Assembly (NCBI GenBank): GCA_903838675.1 | Contig: CAILZI010000100.1 | Span: forward strand, 1 to 46,414 | Direction of reading: 5' to 3' | Length of the DNA: 46,414 bases | Source of the DNA: an uncultured Verrucomicrobiota bacterium | Lineage (GTDB): Bacteria; Verrucomicrobiota; Verrucomicrobiia; Verrucomicrobiales; Verrucomicrobiaceae | Part shown: piece after piece, positions 33,894-42,357 of the stretch | How positions within the stretch are numbered: the stretch's first letter is position 1 | Layout: each line of letters opens with the position of its first letter | Position numbers and translations under genes: made by a program | The notes under the pieces: generated by a model | The model's database searches: none | Seen by the model: only the letters and a program-made list of their open reading frames with translations | What the model was told of the DNA's origin: nothing

Positions 33894-34781
33894 ATGAAGT
33901 CTGCGGAATTCAGATCAATACGCCAAGGGATTGTCTGCCTACTGGCGGCGATGGCGTTTGTCCTCATGTCTGCCAGTTGCCGCAGCAGCCGCAGTTCGGT
34001 CCTTGCCTCCCATGATGGGTCAAGACCCATCGCCGTACTGCTTTACTCGAGTGTTTGGGATCTGGGGATTCAGTCCACACTACGTATCGTCGTTTATGAG
34101 GATGGACGGGTCATTCTCGCCACTTGGGAAAAGGAGGGCGGGCGTGTGGTCTGCAAACATCGAACTTTCTCGCTCGCCGTGTCTGAACTGAAGGCGGTGC
34201 GCAGACAGGTGCATGAACTGGCCGTCTTGAGATCGTTGCATTCTAGTTACAAGGCCCTGGAGGATCATTGGATGGTGATGGATGCATCGCATGCGAGAAT
34301 GTACGTGCGCGATGGGTGGCGCGAGGCCGCCGTCAGTGTCTATGCGCTTGAGTGTGTGCTGCACAAACTCGCGGGGGGGATGAAGCTGCGTCCCTATGAG
34401 AAAGGCGGATCGCCGCCTCAGTTCATGAGCTTGTACCATCGACTGGAAACTCTGGCAGAAACTCCTTCTTCTATTGCGCAGCTCTGGACTCCCCATCAGG
34501 TGGAGGTGCGTCTGAGGGATGATTTCAAACATCTGCCTGAGCAACCGGTGCCGTGGCCGAAAGACTGGCCCACCCCCGGCTCGTCCCACGCGCTGGCACA
34601 GGGGAATCATTCATGGAACGTTTTGCTGGATGGCACGGAGCTCCCGGAACTCCGTCGCCTGCTGCCTTATGCCGATAATGAGACCGCCGTCTTAATGGAT
34701 GGCAAGAAATGGGCTGCATGCTGGCGTCCCATGATGCCCGGAGAATCCAAGTGGTGGAAAGCCATCACGAGTTCGCGATAG
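33894..34781 (+). CDS. Lipoprotein of unknown function
   Basis: This 295-residue protein has a signal peptide with a lipobox: LMSAS followed by Cys29. The mature part has no recognised domain. It contains VYEDGRVILATWEKEGGRVV (about 66-85) and a Trp-rich C-terminus (WAACWRPMMPGESKWWK). The repeated short beta-strand pattern in the middle suggests a beta-sandwich. It is monocistronic by spacing: 89 bases after the transporter and convergent with the large PSD1 gene. Confidence 0.75.
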   Translation: MKSAEFRSIRQGIVCLLAAMAFVLMSASCRSSRSSVLASHDGSRPIAVLLYSSVWDLGIQSTLRIVVYEDGRVILATWEKEGGRVVCKHRTFSLAVSELKAVRRQVHELAVLRSLHSSYKALEDHWMVMDASHARMYVRDGWREAAVSVYALECVLHKLAGGMKLRPYEKGGSPPQFMSLYHRLETLAETPSSIAQLWTPHQVEVRLRDDFKHLPEQPVPWPKDWPTPGSSHALAQGNHSWNVLLDGTELPELRRLLPYADNETAVLMDGKKWAACWRPMMPGESKWWKAITSSR

Positions 34782-34793
34782 AAAGCCCCGATG

Positions 34794-34836
34794 GCAAAAA
34801 AAGCGGGTGGTCAGGCTCTGGCCCAAACACCCGCTT
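34794..34836 (-). terminator. Rho-independent terminator of the large PSD1 gene
   Basis: On the minus strand AAGCGGGTG (34836-34828) pairs with CACCCGCTT (34809-34801) over an 18-base loop and is followed by seven T. It lies 24 bases after the PSD1 stop and is the clearest intrinsic terminator of the window. Confidence 0.9.
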
Positions 34837-34859
34837 CGAAACTCGGATCCGTCAGTGTA

Positions 34860-37718
34860 TCAATGGTTGAAGTAGAACTCCTTGGAGTTCAGCAGGGCCC
34901 AAAACAAATCTTCGAGGACGTTTTGACGGGAAGCGGGGTCTTCGGTGATGGCCAGCTGGACATTGGTCCATTCCTTGTCCAAAGGCATGCGGCCGAAGAC
35001 GCGGAGGAAGAGGTCTTCGACGATTTCGCGGTCGCCCTTCTTCTCCTGAATCATCTTGGCGACCACGCGGCCCTGCTTGATGCGGTCATTCACGGCGTCG
35101 CCGTTCATGAGATGCAGAGCTTGGGACAACGTAGGTTCCATCTTCACTTCGCAGGAGCAGACGGATTCACGCTTGGCACGGCCAAAGGTAGTGAGGAAGT
35201 AGTTGGACACGGCACCATCGGCGATCTGCACGGCGCGGGCACCGAGAGGCAGGCCCTGGAACTTGTTCGGCGTGTCGGTGATCTGGGAGATGGCGTCGAG
35301 CAGCACTTCAGCGCGCACACGGCGGACCTGGGCGTGGGAGAAGTTGCGTTTGTCTCCTGCATTGGTCTCGTTGACCTTGGTGCTGCGCTGGTAGGTCTGG
35401 GAGGTGCAGATGTCGCGGACGAACTTGCGCATGTCATACTTGTACTCGGTCAGGTGCTCGGCCAGCGCTGCGATGAGGGCAGGGTTGGAAGGAGGATTGG
35501 AGACGCGCACGTCATCGACGGGTTCCACCACGCCGACACCATTGAAGTGTGACCAGATGATGTTGGAGACGTTGCGTGCAAAGAAGGGATTGCGCGGCGA
35601 GGCCATCCATTCAGCGAGAACCTTGCGGCGGTCTTCGCCAGCTTTGATTTCGGGTGTGTCGCCGCCGAGGAACTTGGGCTTCATCACGGCCTGAGTGAGG
35701 AAGTGTTTCGATTCACCACCCTTGCTGTTGAAGATGATGACCTCAGCCGGATCGTCGGTCGGCTTGCGGCCGATCTGGGAGAAGAAGGCTTTGAAGCCAT
35801 AGTAGTCATCCATGGTCCAGCGGTCGAAGGGATGGTTGTGGCACTGGGCGCACTGAATGCGCATGCCCATGAACACCTGGGCGACGTTTTCTGTGAGCTT
35901 GAGCTGGTCGAGCTCAGTCTGGTAGAAGTTCACTGCCGGGTTGGAAACGGTGCCGCCGGTGGCAGCGAGGAGTTCCACCACGATTTCATTGATCGGGATG
36001 TTCTTGCCGATGCGCTCGGAGAGCCAGTTGTAATAGAGCAGCGCGTTCTTGTAGAACGGAGGTGCATTGTTGTTGCCAGCGATGCCGGAGCGGATCTGCA
36101 GCAGCTCGGCCCACTTCATCACCCACAGTTCGGTGAACTCCTTTCGTTCCAGCAGGCTGTCCACCAAGGCGGCGCGCTTGTTGGGATTGGCGTCAGCCAG
36201 GAAGGCGCGCATGTCCTTGGCTTCAGGATAGACACCGGCGATGTCGATAAAGGCACGGCGCACGAATTCTTCATCGGTGCAAATGCCGGAGGGCAGAATA
36301 CGCAGCTTGTGGAGATTTTCATCGACCAGGGTGTCGATGTAATTGGTCTCGGCGAGCTTGGGCCGCTCATACTGGAGCTGCGCAGGAATCACCAGCACCT
36401 GGGCGGTGACGGAATACACGTTGAAACGAGCGAGCATGAAGGCGGCACCACGGTCTCCGGAGGTCACGAGGCCCTGCTTGCTGATGGTCGCGGTCGGGTC
36501 GTTGTTGGACATGAACAGCGCGAGGTTCGTCACATCGCGGTCGGTGCCGTCGGAGTAGGTGGCGCGCACGGTGATCTGCTGCGTGGCGTTCTTGCCTTCC
36601 ATGACGATCTGGCTGGGGAAGACTTCGATGCCGGTGACCTTGGCCACATCGGCGGCGTCATCCGGCGCACCTGCGGAGATCCATTCGAGCAGCGCTTTGT
36701 TGTAAGCGGAGTCTGGTTCGAAGCACTGATTGCCGGAGTGCGGCACGGCACCCACGGCTTTTTCAATCAGGGAGCTTTCTTCGGGGATGGCCAGATTGAT
36801 GCGGCGGCCTGGCATTTCACGGGTGATGCGGATGTAGTCGCCCGCAGGGTCCATGCCGAAGAGGGAGGTGCGGAAGCCGTCCTTGCCACGAGCGGCGCCG
36901 TGGCAGCCACCTTGATTGCAACCACCGCGCATGAACACCGGCATGCAATCGAGACGGAAGGAGATCGCACGATCCTTGGTGCCGTTCTTCACTTCGACTG
37001 CTGCTTTGACGGTCTGCCCACCGAGGGTGGCGATGACTTCCGTGGTGCCTGAGTCTGCGACTGGCCTCAGGGTCAGATCGGAGAGGGAAGCGATCTTGCT
37101 GTCGGCGACTTTGAGGTCGCACACGCCGGTGACATCCTTGGTGGTGGCATCCTGGAAGGTGGCCAGTACGACGACACGATGGAAATCGCGCTTGGTTTCC
37201 AAGGAGTATTTATCTGGCAGAATCTGGATGCTCTTGAGCGTGGGCAATTTCTTTTGCAGTTCGGCAAGAGCCTGGCGCTGCTCCGGTGTTTTGTACCGCA
37301 GGGTGAGGTTCTGCGGCCATTGGGCACCGGCGGCGATCCAGCGCTTGAGCACGTCGATTTCATTCGCCGCGAGAGGTCCGCCTTTTGGGGGCATGATGTC
37401 ATCGTGATCTTTGGGAAGAACGATGCGCTTGATCATTTCGCTTTTGTCAGGCTGACCGGCAACGAGAGCTGGGCCGGCCTCACCGCCTTTGAGCAAGGCT
37501 GCGGCGGAATCCATCAGCAGCTTGCCTTTGATCTTGTTGGGGTTGTGGCACTCCAGACACTTGGCTTCCAAGAGCGGCTGCACATCACGCACAAAATCGA
37601 CTCCGGTTGCAGCGGCAGGTGCCACAGCAGGGGCAGTGGCAGGCGCTGCAGGATCAGCAGCAAAACCGAGGGATGTGATGGCGAGAGAAAGGAGAGAAGC
37701 TCGCATGGGGCTTTTCAT
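34860..37718 (-). CDS. PSD1-type protein with Ig-like domain (PSCyt1, DUF1549, DUF1553)
   Basis: This 952-residue secreted protein has a signal peptide (MKSPMRASLLSLAITSLGFA), an Ala/Pro linker and a PSCyt1 haem domain with CLECH (Cys54, Cys57, His58) and MPPKGGPLA. The region GGCNQGGCHGAARGKDGF is the second, atypical haem-like motif of this subfamily. A bacterial Ig-like (BIG_2) domain follows (IVMEGKNATQQITVRATYSDGTDRDVT...GLVT), then DUF1549 with CAQCHNHPFDRW and DUF1553 at the C-terminus. It is probably an envelope redox protein in polysaccharide use. I chose the ATG at 37718, which gives the signal peptide. Confidence 0.9.
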   Translation of the reverse strand: MKSPMRASLLSLAITSLGFAADPAAPATAPAVAPAAATGVDFVRDVQPLLEAKCLECHNPNKIKGKLLMDSAAALLKGGEAGPALVAGQPDKSEMIKRIVLPKDHDDIMPPKGGPLAANEIDVLKRWIAAGAQWPQNLTLRYKTPEQRQALAELQKKLPTLKSIQILPDKYSLETKRDFHRVVVLATFQDATTKDVTGVCDLKVADSKIASLSDLTLRPVADSGTTEVIATLGGQTVKAAVEVKNGTKDRAISFRLDCMPVFMRGGCNQGGCHGAARGKDGFRTSLFGMDPAGDYIRITREMPGRRINLAIPEESSLIEKAVGAVPHSGNQCFEPDSAYNKALLEWISAGAPDDAADVAKVTGIEVFPSQIVMEGKNATQQITVRATYSDGTDRDVTNLALFMSNNDPTATISKQGLVTSGDRGAAFMLARFNVYSVTAQVLVIPAQLQYERPKLAETNYIDTLVDENLHKLRILPSGICTDEEFVRRAFIDIAGVYPEAKDMRAFLADANPNKRAALVDSLLERKEFTELWVMKWAELLQIRSGIAGNNNAPPFYKNALLYYNWLSERIGKNIPINEIVVELLAATGGTVSNPAVNFYQTELDQLKLTENVAQVFMGMRIQCAQCHNHPFDRWTMDDYYGFKAFFSQIGRKPTDDPAEVIIFNSKGGESKHFLTQAVMKPKFLGGDTPEIKAGEDRRKVLAEWMASPRNPFFARNVSNIIWSHFNGVGVVEPVDDVRVSNPPSNPALIAALAEHLTEYKYDMRKFVRDICTSQTYQRSTKVNETNAGDKRNFSHAQVRRVRAEVLLDAISQITDTPNKFQGLPLGARAVQIADGAVSNYFLTTFGRAKRESVCSCEVKMEPTLSQALHLMNGDAVNDRIKQGRVVAKMIQEKKGDREIVEDLFLRVFGRMPLDKEWTNVQLAITEDPASRQNVLEDLFWALLNSKEFYFNH

Positions 37719-37805
37719 AAAAGGTAGGATCAAGGGGTTAATCAAGCTACGGGCTGGAGGGGGGGTATTTATCACGGATGCGAAAAAACACTGTGAATAA
37801 ACTTA

Positions 37806-39038
37806 TTAGGCTTCCAGCGCTGCCAAACGCTGACCGATGGGAGGGTGGGAGTAATGCAGCCATACCGTCAGTACGTGGGGATTTGGGTGAGTCAGGTGGT
37901 CGAGCGAGAGCTTTTGCAGACCTGCGATCAAAGGTGCGTTTCCGCAGGCGGCGCGTGCGAAGGCATCGGCTTCGAATTCGTGTTTGCGGCTCAGGGCGCT
38001 GCTCAGCAGGCCCAGCAGGAGGCTGGCAGGCTGATAGAGGATGCTGAAAAGGACAAGGCCCAGCCCCAGCGGCTGACCCGTGACGCCGAAAGCCTGGAAA
38101 AACGCGGGCGACTGCAAGGCGGCATGCAGCAGGTAAAACATCAGCCCGCTTTCCAGCAGTCCCAGCACCAGCTGCTGCGGCACGTGGCGGCATTTGTGGT
38201 GCCCGATCTCATGGGCGAGGATGGCCTCCAGTTCCTCCTGCGAGTGTTTTTCAATCAAGGTGTCGAACAGGGCGATGCGCTTGTTTTTGCCGAATCCGCT
38301 GAGAAAGGCGTTCGCCTTGCTGGAGCGGCGTGAGCCATCCACCACGGAAACATCGACGACCGGGAACTTGAGCTGTGCCGCCAGCGCCAGGAGAGCCTCG
38401 CGCAGCGGGCCATCGGCCAGTGGCTGGAATTTGAGAAACAAAGGCATCAGCAGCCGTGGCGACAGCCAGGCCATCACAATGCTGAACCCGGCGACCGTGA
38501 GCCAGGTGTAGAGCACGGCGTGAATCTGAGTTTGGAAGAACCAGAGGATCAGCGCCAGCAGAGGACCACCAAGAAGGGCGGTGAGGAGCAGCCCCTTGAG
38601 GCGGTCTGTGATGAAGGTGCCAACCGTGGTGCGGTTGAAGCCGTACTCGGCTTCGATTTTGAAGGTGTCATAGGCATCGAAGGGCAGGGACAGTATGTTT
38701 TGCACCAGCATCAGCAGGCCGATGACGCCCACGCCTGTCTGGACGGCATTCCAGCCCCAGCCGGCACTCCAGCGCTGCAGCCAGTCAAAGCCGCCGCTCC
38801 ACCAGAAAAAAACCAGCGCGCCCACGGAGAAGGTGCTGCGCAGCAGATCGAGGTGGGCGGACTTGCCGGCATATTCACCGGCTTTCTGCACGGTTTCCTC
38901 CGTGAAGATCGCCTTCAACCGCTGAGGCAGAGCGTGGCGGAACTGCGCGAGGTTCAGAAACGTGGCAACGATTTCGAGGTGAAAAACGCCGAGCACGCCG
39001 ACGACAGCGGCGATGAACCAAGGATTGGAAAAGGTCAT
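37806..39038 (-). CDS. M48 family (Ste24-type) zinc metalloprotease
   Basis: This 410-residue membrane protease has helices at about 6-25, 65-82, 100-120, 148-168, 172-192 and 286-330. The zinc motif HEIGH (276-280) sits between helices, and the third ligand is in KHEFEADAFA. GSRRSSKANAFLSGFGKNKRIALFDTLI is the Ste24 substrate-strand region. In bacteria such enzymes take part in membrane protein quality control. It lies 87 bases upstream of the PSD1 gene on the same strand; an alpha/beta hydrolase gene diverges. Confidence 0.93.
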   Translation of the reverse strand: MTFSNPWFIAAVVGVLGVFHLEIVATFLNLAQFRHALPQRLKAIFTEETVQKAGEYAGKSAHLDLLRSTFSVGALVFFWWSGGFDWLQRWSAGWGWNAVQTGVGVIGLLMLVQNILSLPFDAYDTFKIEAEYGFNRTTVGTFITDRLKGLLLTALLGGPLLALILWFFQTQIHAVLYTWLTVAGFSIVMAWLSPRLLMPLFLKFQPLADGPLREALLALAAQLKFPVVDVSVVDGSRRSSKANAFLSGFGKNKRIALFDTLIEKHSQEELEAILAHEIGHHKCRHVPQQLVLGLLESGLMFYLLHAALQSPAFFQAFGVTGQPLGLGLVLFSILYQPASLLLGLLSSALSRKHEFEADAFARAACGNAPLIAGLQKLSLDHLTHPNPHVLTVWLHYSHPPIGQRLAALEA

Positions 39039-39176
39039 GCGAAAAGGGAGGGTGAAGGCCCAAGGTTGGTTGGGATTGGAAACGATGAAGCAGGGGCTCC
39101 AAGATTCCCAAAAAATTTAGTAACCACTCGCGCCGTGCGGCATTTCAGTCAATGACCACCTCCAAACCTGGCCGTC

Positions 39177-40067
39177 ATGTTCAAACCATTCTTTCTTCTT
39201 CTTACCCTTTGCTGCCCCCTGTCAGTTTCAGCACAAACCGGCGGAACATTGCGTGAGCGGCTCGCTCAGCGCTTTCAATCAGCATCTGTCCCTGGGGGCG
39301 AGGAGCTTAGCTATGGCACGGATCCGCTGCAAAAGCTCGACTACTGGAAGCCGACAACTCCGGGATCTCCACTCGTTATCTTCGTTCACGGCGGTGGCTG
39401 GAAGCGCGGAGACAAACGAGGGGGCGTGGGAGAAAAAGGGGCGCATTTCTTGCAGGAGGGCTATGCCTTTGCGTCGGTCAATTACCGGCTCGTCCCGGCC
39501 TGCATGGTGGAGGATCAGGCGCAGGATGTGGCCAATGCCGTCGCGTATCTCATCAGGAATGCGGAGAAGCTGGGATTCGATGGCAAGCGAGTCGCACTCA
39601 TGGGCCACAGCGCAGGAGCGCACCTGGTCGCGCTGGTCGGCACGGATCTGAGCTATCTGAAGGCAGCTGAGCTTGGCGACAAGGCCTTGCGTGGAATCAT
39701 CCCGCTGGATGGCGCTGCGTATGATGTGCCGCGTCAGATCGCTGAAGGTGGTGATTTCATGCACGACACCTATCTGGAGGCCTTTGGCACAGATCCGGAG
39801 CGCCAGAAAAAGCTCTCCCCGACAGCGCAGGCCGCTGCGCCCAATGCTCCGGCTTTCCTCATTCTTCACGTCCAGCGCGTGGACGGCACCGCGCAGTCCA
39901 TCGCTCTTGGCGAAGCCCTGCGCAAGGCGGACACTCCCGCCGAGGTCAAAGGATTCCCGGGACAAGGACTCAAAGGGCACATGGAGATCAATCGCGATCT
40001 GGGCAAGGCTGATTATCCGGCGACACCCGTGGTGGATGCGTGGCTGAAGAAAATCCTGGCTCCGTGA
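39177..40067 (+). CDS. Secreted alpha/beta hydrolase (BD-FAE/kynurenine formamidase-like)
   Basis: This 296-residue protein has a signal peptide (MFKPFFLLLTLCCPLSVSAQ). The hydrolase core includes the oxyanion motif FVHGGGWKRGDK and the nucleophile elbow MGHSAGAHL. A likely Asp lies in HVQRVDGT and the His near GLKGHMEIN. The pattern LDYWKP...VIFVHGGGW...NYRLVP is that of the BD-FAE group, which includes feruloyl esterases and lactonases; the substrate is open. The export signal suggests work on external carbohydrates or their side-chain esters. It is convergent with dusB, 25 bases apart. Confidence 0.88.
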   Translation: MFKPFFLLLTLCCPLSVSAQTGGTLRERLAQRFQSASVPGGEELSYGTDPLQKLDYWKPTTPGSPLVIFVHGGGWKRGDKRGGVGEKGAHFLQEGYAFASVNYRLVPACMVEDQAQDVANAVAYLIRNAEKLGFDGKRVALMGHSAGAHLVALVGTDLSYLKAAELGDKALRGIIPLDGAAYDVPRQIAEGGDFMHDTYLEAFGTDPERQKKLSPTAQAAAPNAPAFLILHVQRVDGTAQSIALGEALRKADTPAEVKGFPGQGLKGHMEINRDLGKADYPATPVVDAWLKKILAP

Positions 40068-40092
40068 GGCGGCGTTGCGCCCGGCTAAGGAT

Positions 40093-41127
40093 TCAAGGTT
40101 CAGCGTTCAATGTTGGCTGTTCAACGTTCGATACGTGCTCATGCCCGTGCTCGGCCTGATGCACGAGATACGCGGCAAAGATGTCTTCCAGCTCCATCAC
40201 GCTGCCGATCTGGGAGAAGCGCTGGCGCAGCCATTTGCCGCCAGGGATCGACTTCGTGTAGTTCATGAGGCGGTTGCGCATGGAGCGAATCGTCGGCAGC
40301 TCGCCCATGTGGGCATTGCGGGCGATGGCCATCTGGCAGTGGCGGCGCATGAAGTTGAAGCGCTCCTCCACACTTGCGTGAGCGGCATGGGTGCCGGTGG
40401 AGAGGTAGTGCTTGGCTTCTTTGAACACCCAGGGATTCACCATGGCGGCGCGGCCGATCATGACGCCTTTTACGTTCGTTTGCGCGCGGCGGATCTCCAC
40501 ATCCACGCCGCTGGAGATGTCGCCATTGCCAATGACCGGAATCTTCACCGTGTCTGCCACCTGGCCGATGACATCCCAGTCGGCGAGACCGGTGTAGCCT
40601 TGAGCTCGCGTGCGACCATGCACGGCGATGGCCTGCATGCCGCAGTCTTCGAGAATGCGGGCCACTTCAACGGCATTGACGAGATTTGTGTCCCAGCCGA
40701 TGCGCATCTTGGCGGTGACAGGAATCGGCACCGCTTTGGCCACCTCGCGTGCCACGCTGGCCAGCAAGGGGCAGTCTTTGAGCAGGGAGGAGCCGCCGTT
40801 TTTGGAAACCACCTTGTTCACCGGGCAGCCGAAATTGATGTCGATGAAGTCCGGCTGCTTCCAGTCGATGATCTTGCGGGCGGCTTCGCCCATGCGCACG
40901 CCGTCTGAGCCGAAGAGCTGCACGCCGAGCGGGCGCTGGGCATCGTCGAAATCCGTGTAGTGGCGGGTGCGGTCATCGCGCTGCAGGATGCCTTCGGCGC
41001 TGACGAACTCCGTCACCATCACATCCGCGCCCTGTTCTTTGCACAAATGGCGGAAGATCACGTCCGTGACCCCGGCCATGGGGGCCAGATACAGAGGAAA
41101 GCGGTCGTTTTCGAACCAGGAAAGCAT
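40093..41127 (-). CDS. dusB: tRNA-dihydrouridine synthase, DusB-like
   Basis: This 344-residue FMN enzyme starts RFPLYLAPMAGVTDVIFRHLCKEQGADVMVTEFVSAEGI. It has the catalytic Cys in INFGCPVNKV, then KNGGSSLL, VTAKMRIGWD, AVHGRTRAQGYTG, IGNGDISSG and MIGRAAMVNPWVF, the flavin-binding set. It reduces uridines in tRNA D-loops with NADPH. I chose the ATG at 41127 before SWFENDRF. The C-terminal tail (EHGHEHVSNVEQPTLNAEP) is encoded by a short repeated GTTCA-CGTTC sequence and looks like a late extension. The gene is divergent from a small membrane-protein gene. Confidence 0.93.
   Translation of the reverse strand: MLSWFENDRFPLYLAPMAGVTDVIFRHLCKEQGADVMVTEFVSAEGILQRDDRTRHYTDFDDAQRPLGVQLFGSDGVRMGEAARKIIDWKQPDFIDINFGCPVNKVVSKNGGSSLLKDCPLLASVAREVAKAVPIPVTAKMRIGWDTNLVNAVEVARILEDCGMQAIAVHGRTRAQGYTGLADWDVIGQVADTVKIPVIGNGDISSGVDVEIRRAQTNVKGVMIGRAAMVNPWVFKEAKHYLSTGTHAAHASVEERFNFMRRHCQMAIARNAHMGELPTIRSMRNRLMNYTKSIPGGKWLRQRFSQIGSVMELEDIFAAYLVHQAEHGHEHVSNVEQPTLNAEP
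40098..40131. repeat. Short direct repeat encoding the DusB tail
   Basis: GTTCAGCGTTCAA (40098-40110) and GTTCAACGTTCGA (40119-40131) are 13-base near copies with a period of 21. They encode the last residues of DusB. Confidence 0.6.
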
Positions 41128-41179
41128 CTTCGAGCATAGCCGCACTGGCAGAGTGCGGCAAGTCGTGTCACATTGCCGG

Positions 41180-41350
41180 ATGGCAAGACGCCGCCGCTAC
41201 CGCAAACCGCTCCTCCCCGGCCTCTGGACCGTGCTGGTCGCGTTTGCCCTTATCGGCAGCATCGGCGGTATGTTCTGGGTGCTGGGCAAGAAGACGAAGA
41301 TCAGCAGGGTGGCTCCAACGCCGCCCCCCGTAGTTGCGAAGGGAAAGTGA
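41180..41350 (+). CDS. Small single-pass membrane protein
   Basis: This 56-residue protein starts MARRRRYRKPLLPGLWTVLV, an Arg-rich cytoplasmic head, then one membrane helix (about 14-36) with a GSIGGMF segment. The tail is Pro/Val-rich (VAPTPPPVVAKGK). No family is recognised. It is divergent from dusB by 52 bases. The reading frame is open far upstream, but only this part has protein-like composition. Confidence 0.6.
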   Translation: MARRRRYRKPLLPGLWTVLVAFALIGSIGGMFWVLGKKTKISRVAPTPPPVVAKGK

Positions 41351-41361
41351 TGGGGCGGTCA

Positions 41362-41509
41362 GAATGACGAATGCCGAAGCACGAATGACGAAATAAATCC
41401 GAAGCTCGAATGCCGAAAACAACCTCGGCTAGATGCGACCTCTTGCTCGCCATTCGTCATTGGAGCTTCGACATTATTTCGTCATTCGGATTTACTCATT
41501 CGTCATTGT
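41362..41509. repeat. Large imperfect hairpin element (about 56-bp arms)
   Basis: The left arm (about 41362-41418) and right arm (about 41454-41509) are near-perfect inverted copies. Shared blocks on both arms are AATGACGAATG, CGAATGACGAAATAA and CGAAGCT. The loop is about 34 bases. Its right arm (41480-41509) matches 27 of 30 bases with 27257-27286 inside the DsbD-like gene. It looks like a MITE or another non-coding repeat. No gene lies in 41351-41544. Confidence 0.8.
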
Positions 41510-41544
41510 CTATTCTACAGCTTGCCTCTCGCCCATGGCCTCGC

Positions 41545-42273
41545 TTAGGCCGCCGGCCTTACCACCACAATGTCTCCCAGCAGCTGCTCCTGCTCCACCT
41601 GTAGGTGGTTGAGTTTGATGAGTTCCAGCATGGCCAGGAAGGTCACGATCACCTCACCACGGCTTGCGGCGCTGGTGAAGAGGTCTTCAAACCGCACCTT
41701 GGTACCGACGGCGACGATCTCGAGCAGGTGCTCGATCTTGTCTGCCACGGTGTAGCGGTCATTGACGATCTCGCGGAAGTCGCTGGCGTTTTCAAAGCGT
41801 TTCAGGATGCGCTGGAAGGCGCGGATCAGGTCGAAGATGCCCACCTGGCCGATGGTCTCCACCGGGGCGTCGAGGTCGGGCAGCTCCGGTGTGGTGACGA
41901 ACAATTCATCCCCCTTCACCTCCTGCGCACTGAGGAAGTGAGCGACTTCCTTGAACTTCTTGTACTCCATGAGCTGGCGGATCAGCTCCCAGCGCGGGTC
42001 GTTTTCCTCCGCATCCTCTTCCGGCGGCTGCACCGCCTGTGGCAGCAGCTCGCGACTCTTGATGTACATCAGATTGGCCGCCATCACGATGAACTCGCTC
42101 GCCAGTTCGATGTTCAGCGCCTGGAACGTGTCGATGTAATCCAGGTACTGCCGCGTGATGCGCTCCAGCGACACGTTGTAAATGTCGATCTCCTCCTTTT
42201 TGATCAGGTAGAGCAACAGGTCCAGCGGGCCTTCAAAAATTTCGAGTTTAACTTTGTAGTCGGTGTCTTCCAC
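41545..42273 (-). CDS. scpA: Segregation and condensation protein A
   Basis: This 242-residue ScpA kleisin starts VEDTDYKVKLEIFEGPLDLLLYLIKKEEIDIYNVSLERIT, the SMC-head binding N-terminal region. LDYIDTFQALNIELASEFIVMAANLMYIKSRELLP is the conserved helix pair, and the C-terminal winged helix ends in FLAMLELIKLNHLQVEQEQLLGDIVV. With ScpB and SMC it condenses and separates chromosomes. No scpB is adjacent. I chose the GTG at 42273, which matches the family N-terminus; a GTG at 42318 would add 15 residues. The 825-residue protein gene lies 84 bases upstream. Confidence 0.93.
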   Translation of the reverse strand: MEDTDYKVKLEIFEGPLDLLLYLIKKEEIDIYNVSLERITRQYLDYIDTFQALNIELASEFIVMAANLMYIKSRELLPQAVQPPEEDAEENDPRWELIRQLMEYKKFKEVAHFLSAQEVKGDELFVTTPELPDLDAPVETIGQVGIFDLIRAFQRILKRFENASDFREIVNDRYTVADKIEHLLEIVAVGTKVRFEDLFTSAASRGEVIVTFLAMLELIKLNHLQVEQEQLLGDIVVVRPAA

Positions 42274-42357
42274 GCGCCGAGATAGACCGGAGAACCGGCC
42301 ATGGCAACCCAAGAGCACGGGTATTACCCCCTTGGCTGGTCAGGATTGTCTCTGCAT

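Noticed and set aside
35703..37052. Open frame on the plus strand opposite the large PSD1 gene
   Set aside because: The minus strand carries haem motifs and DUF1549; the opposite frame has no signal, motif or start context.
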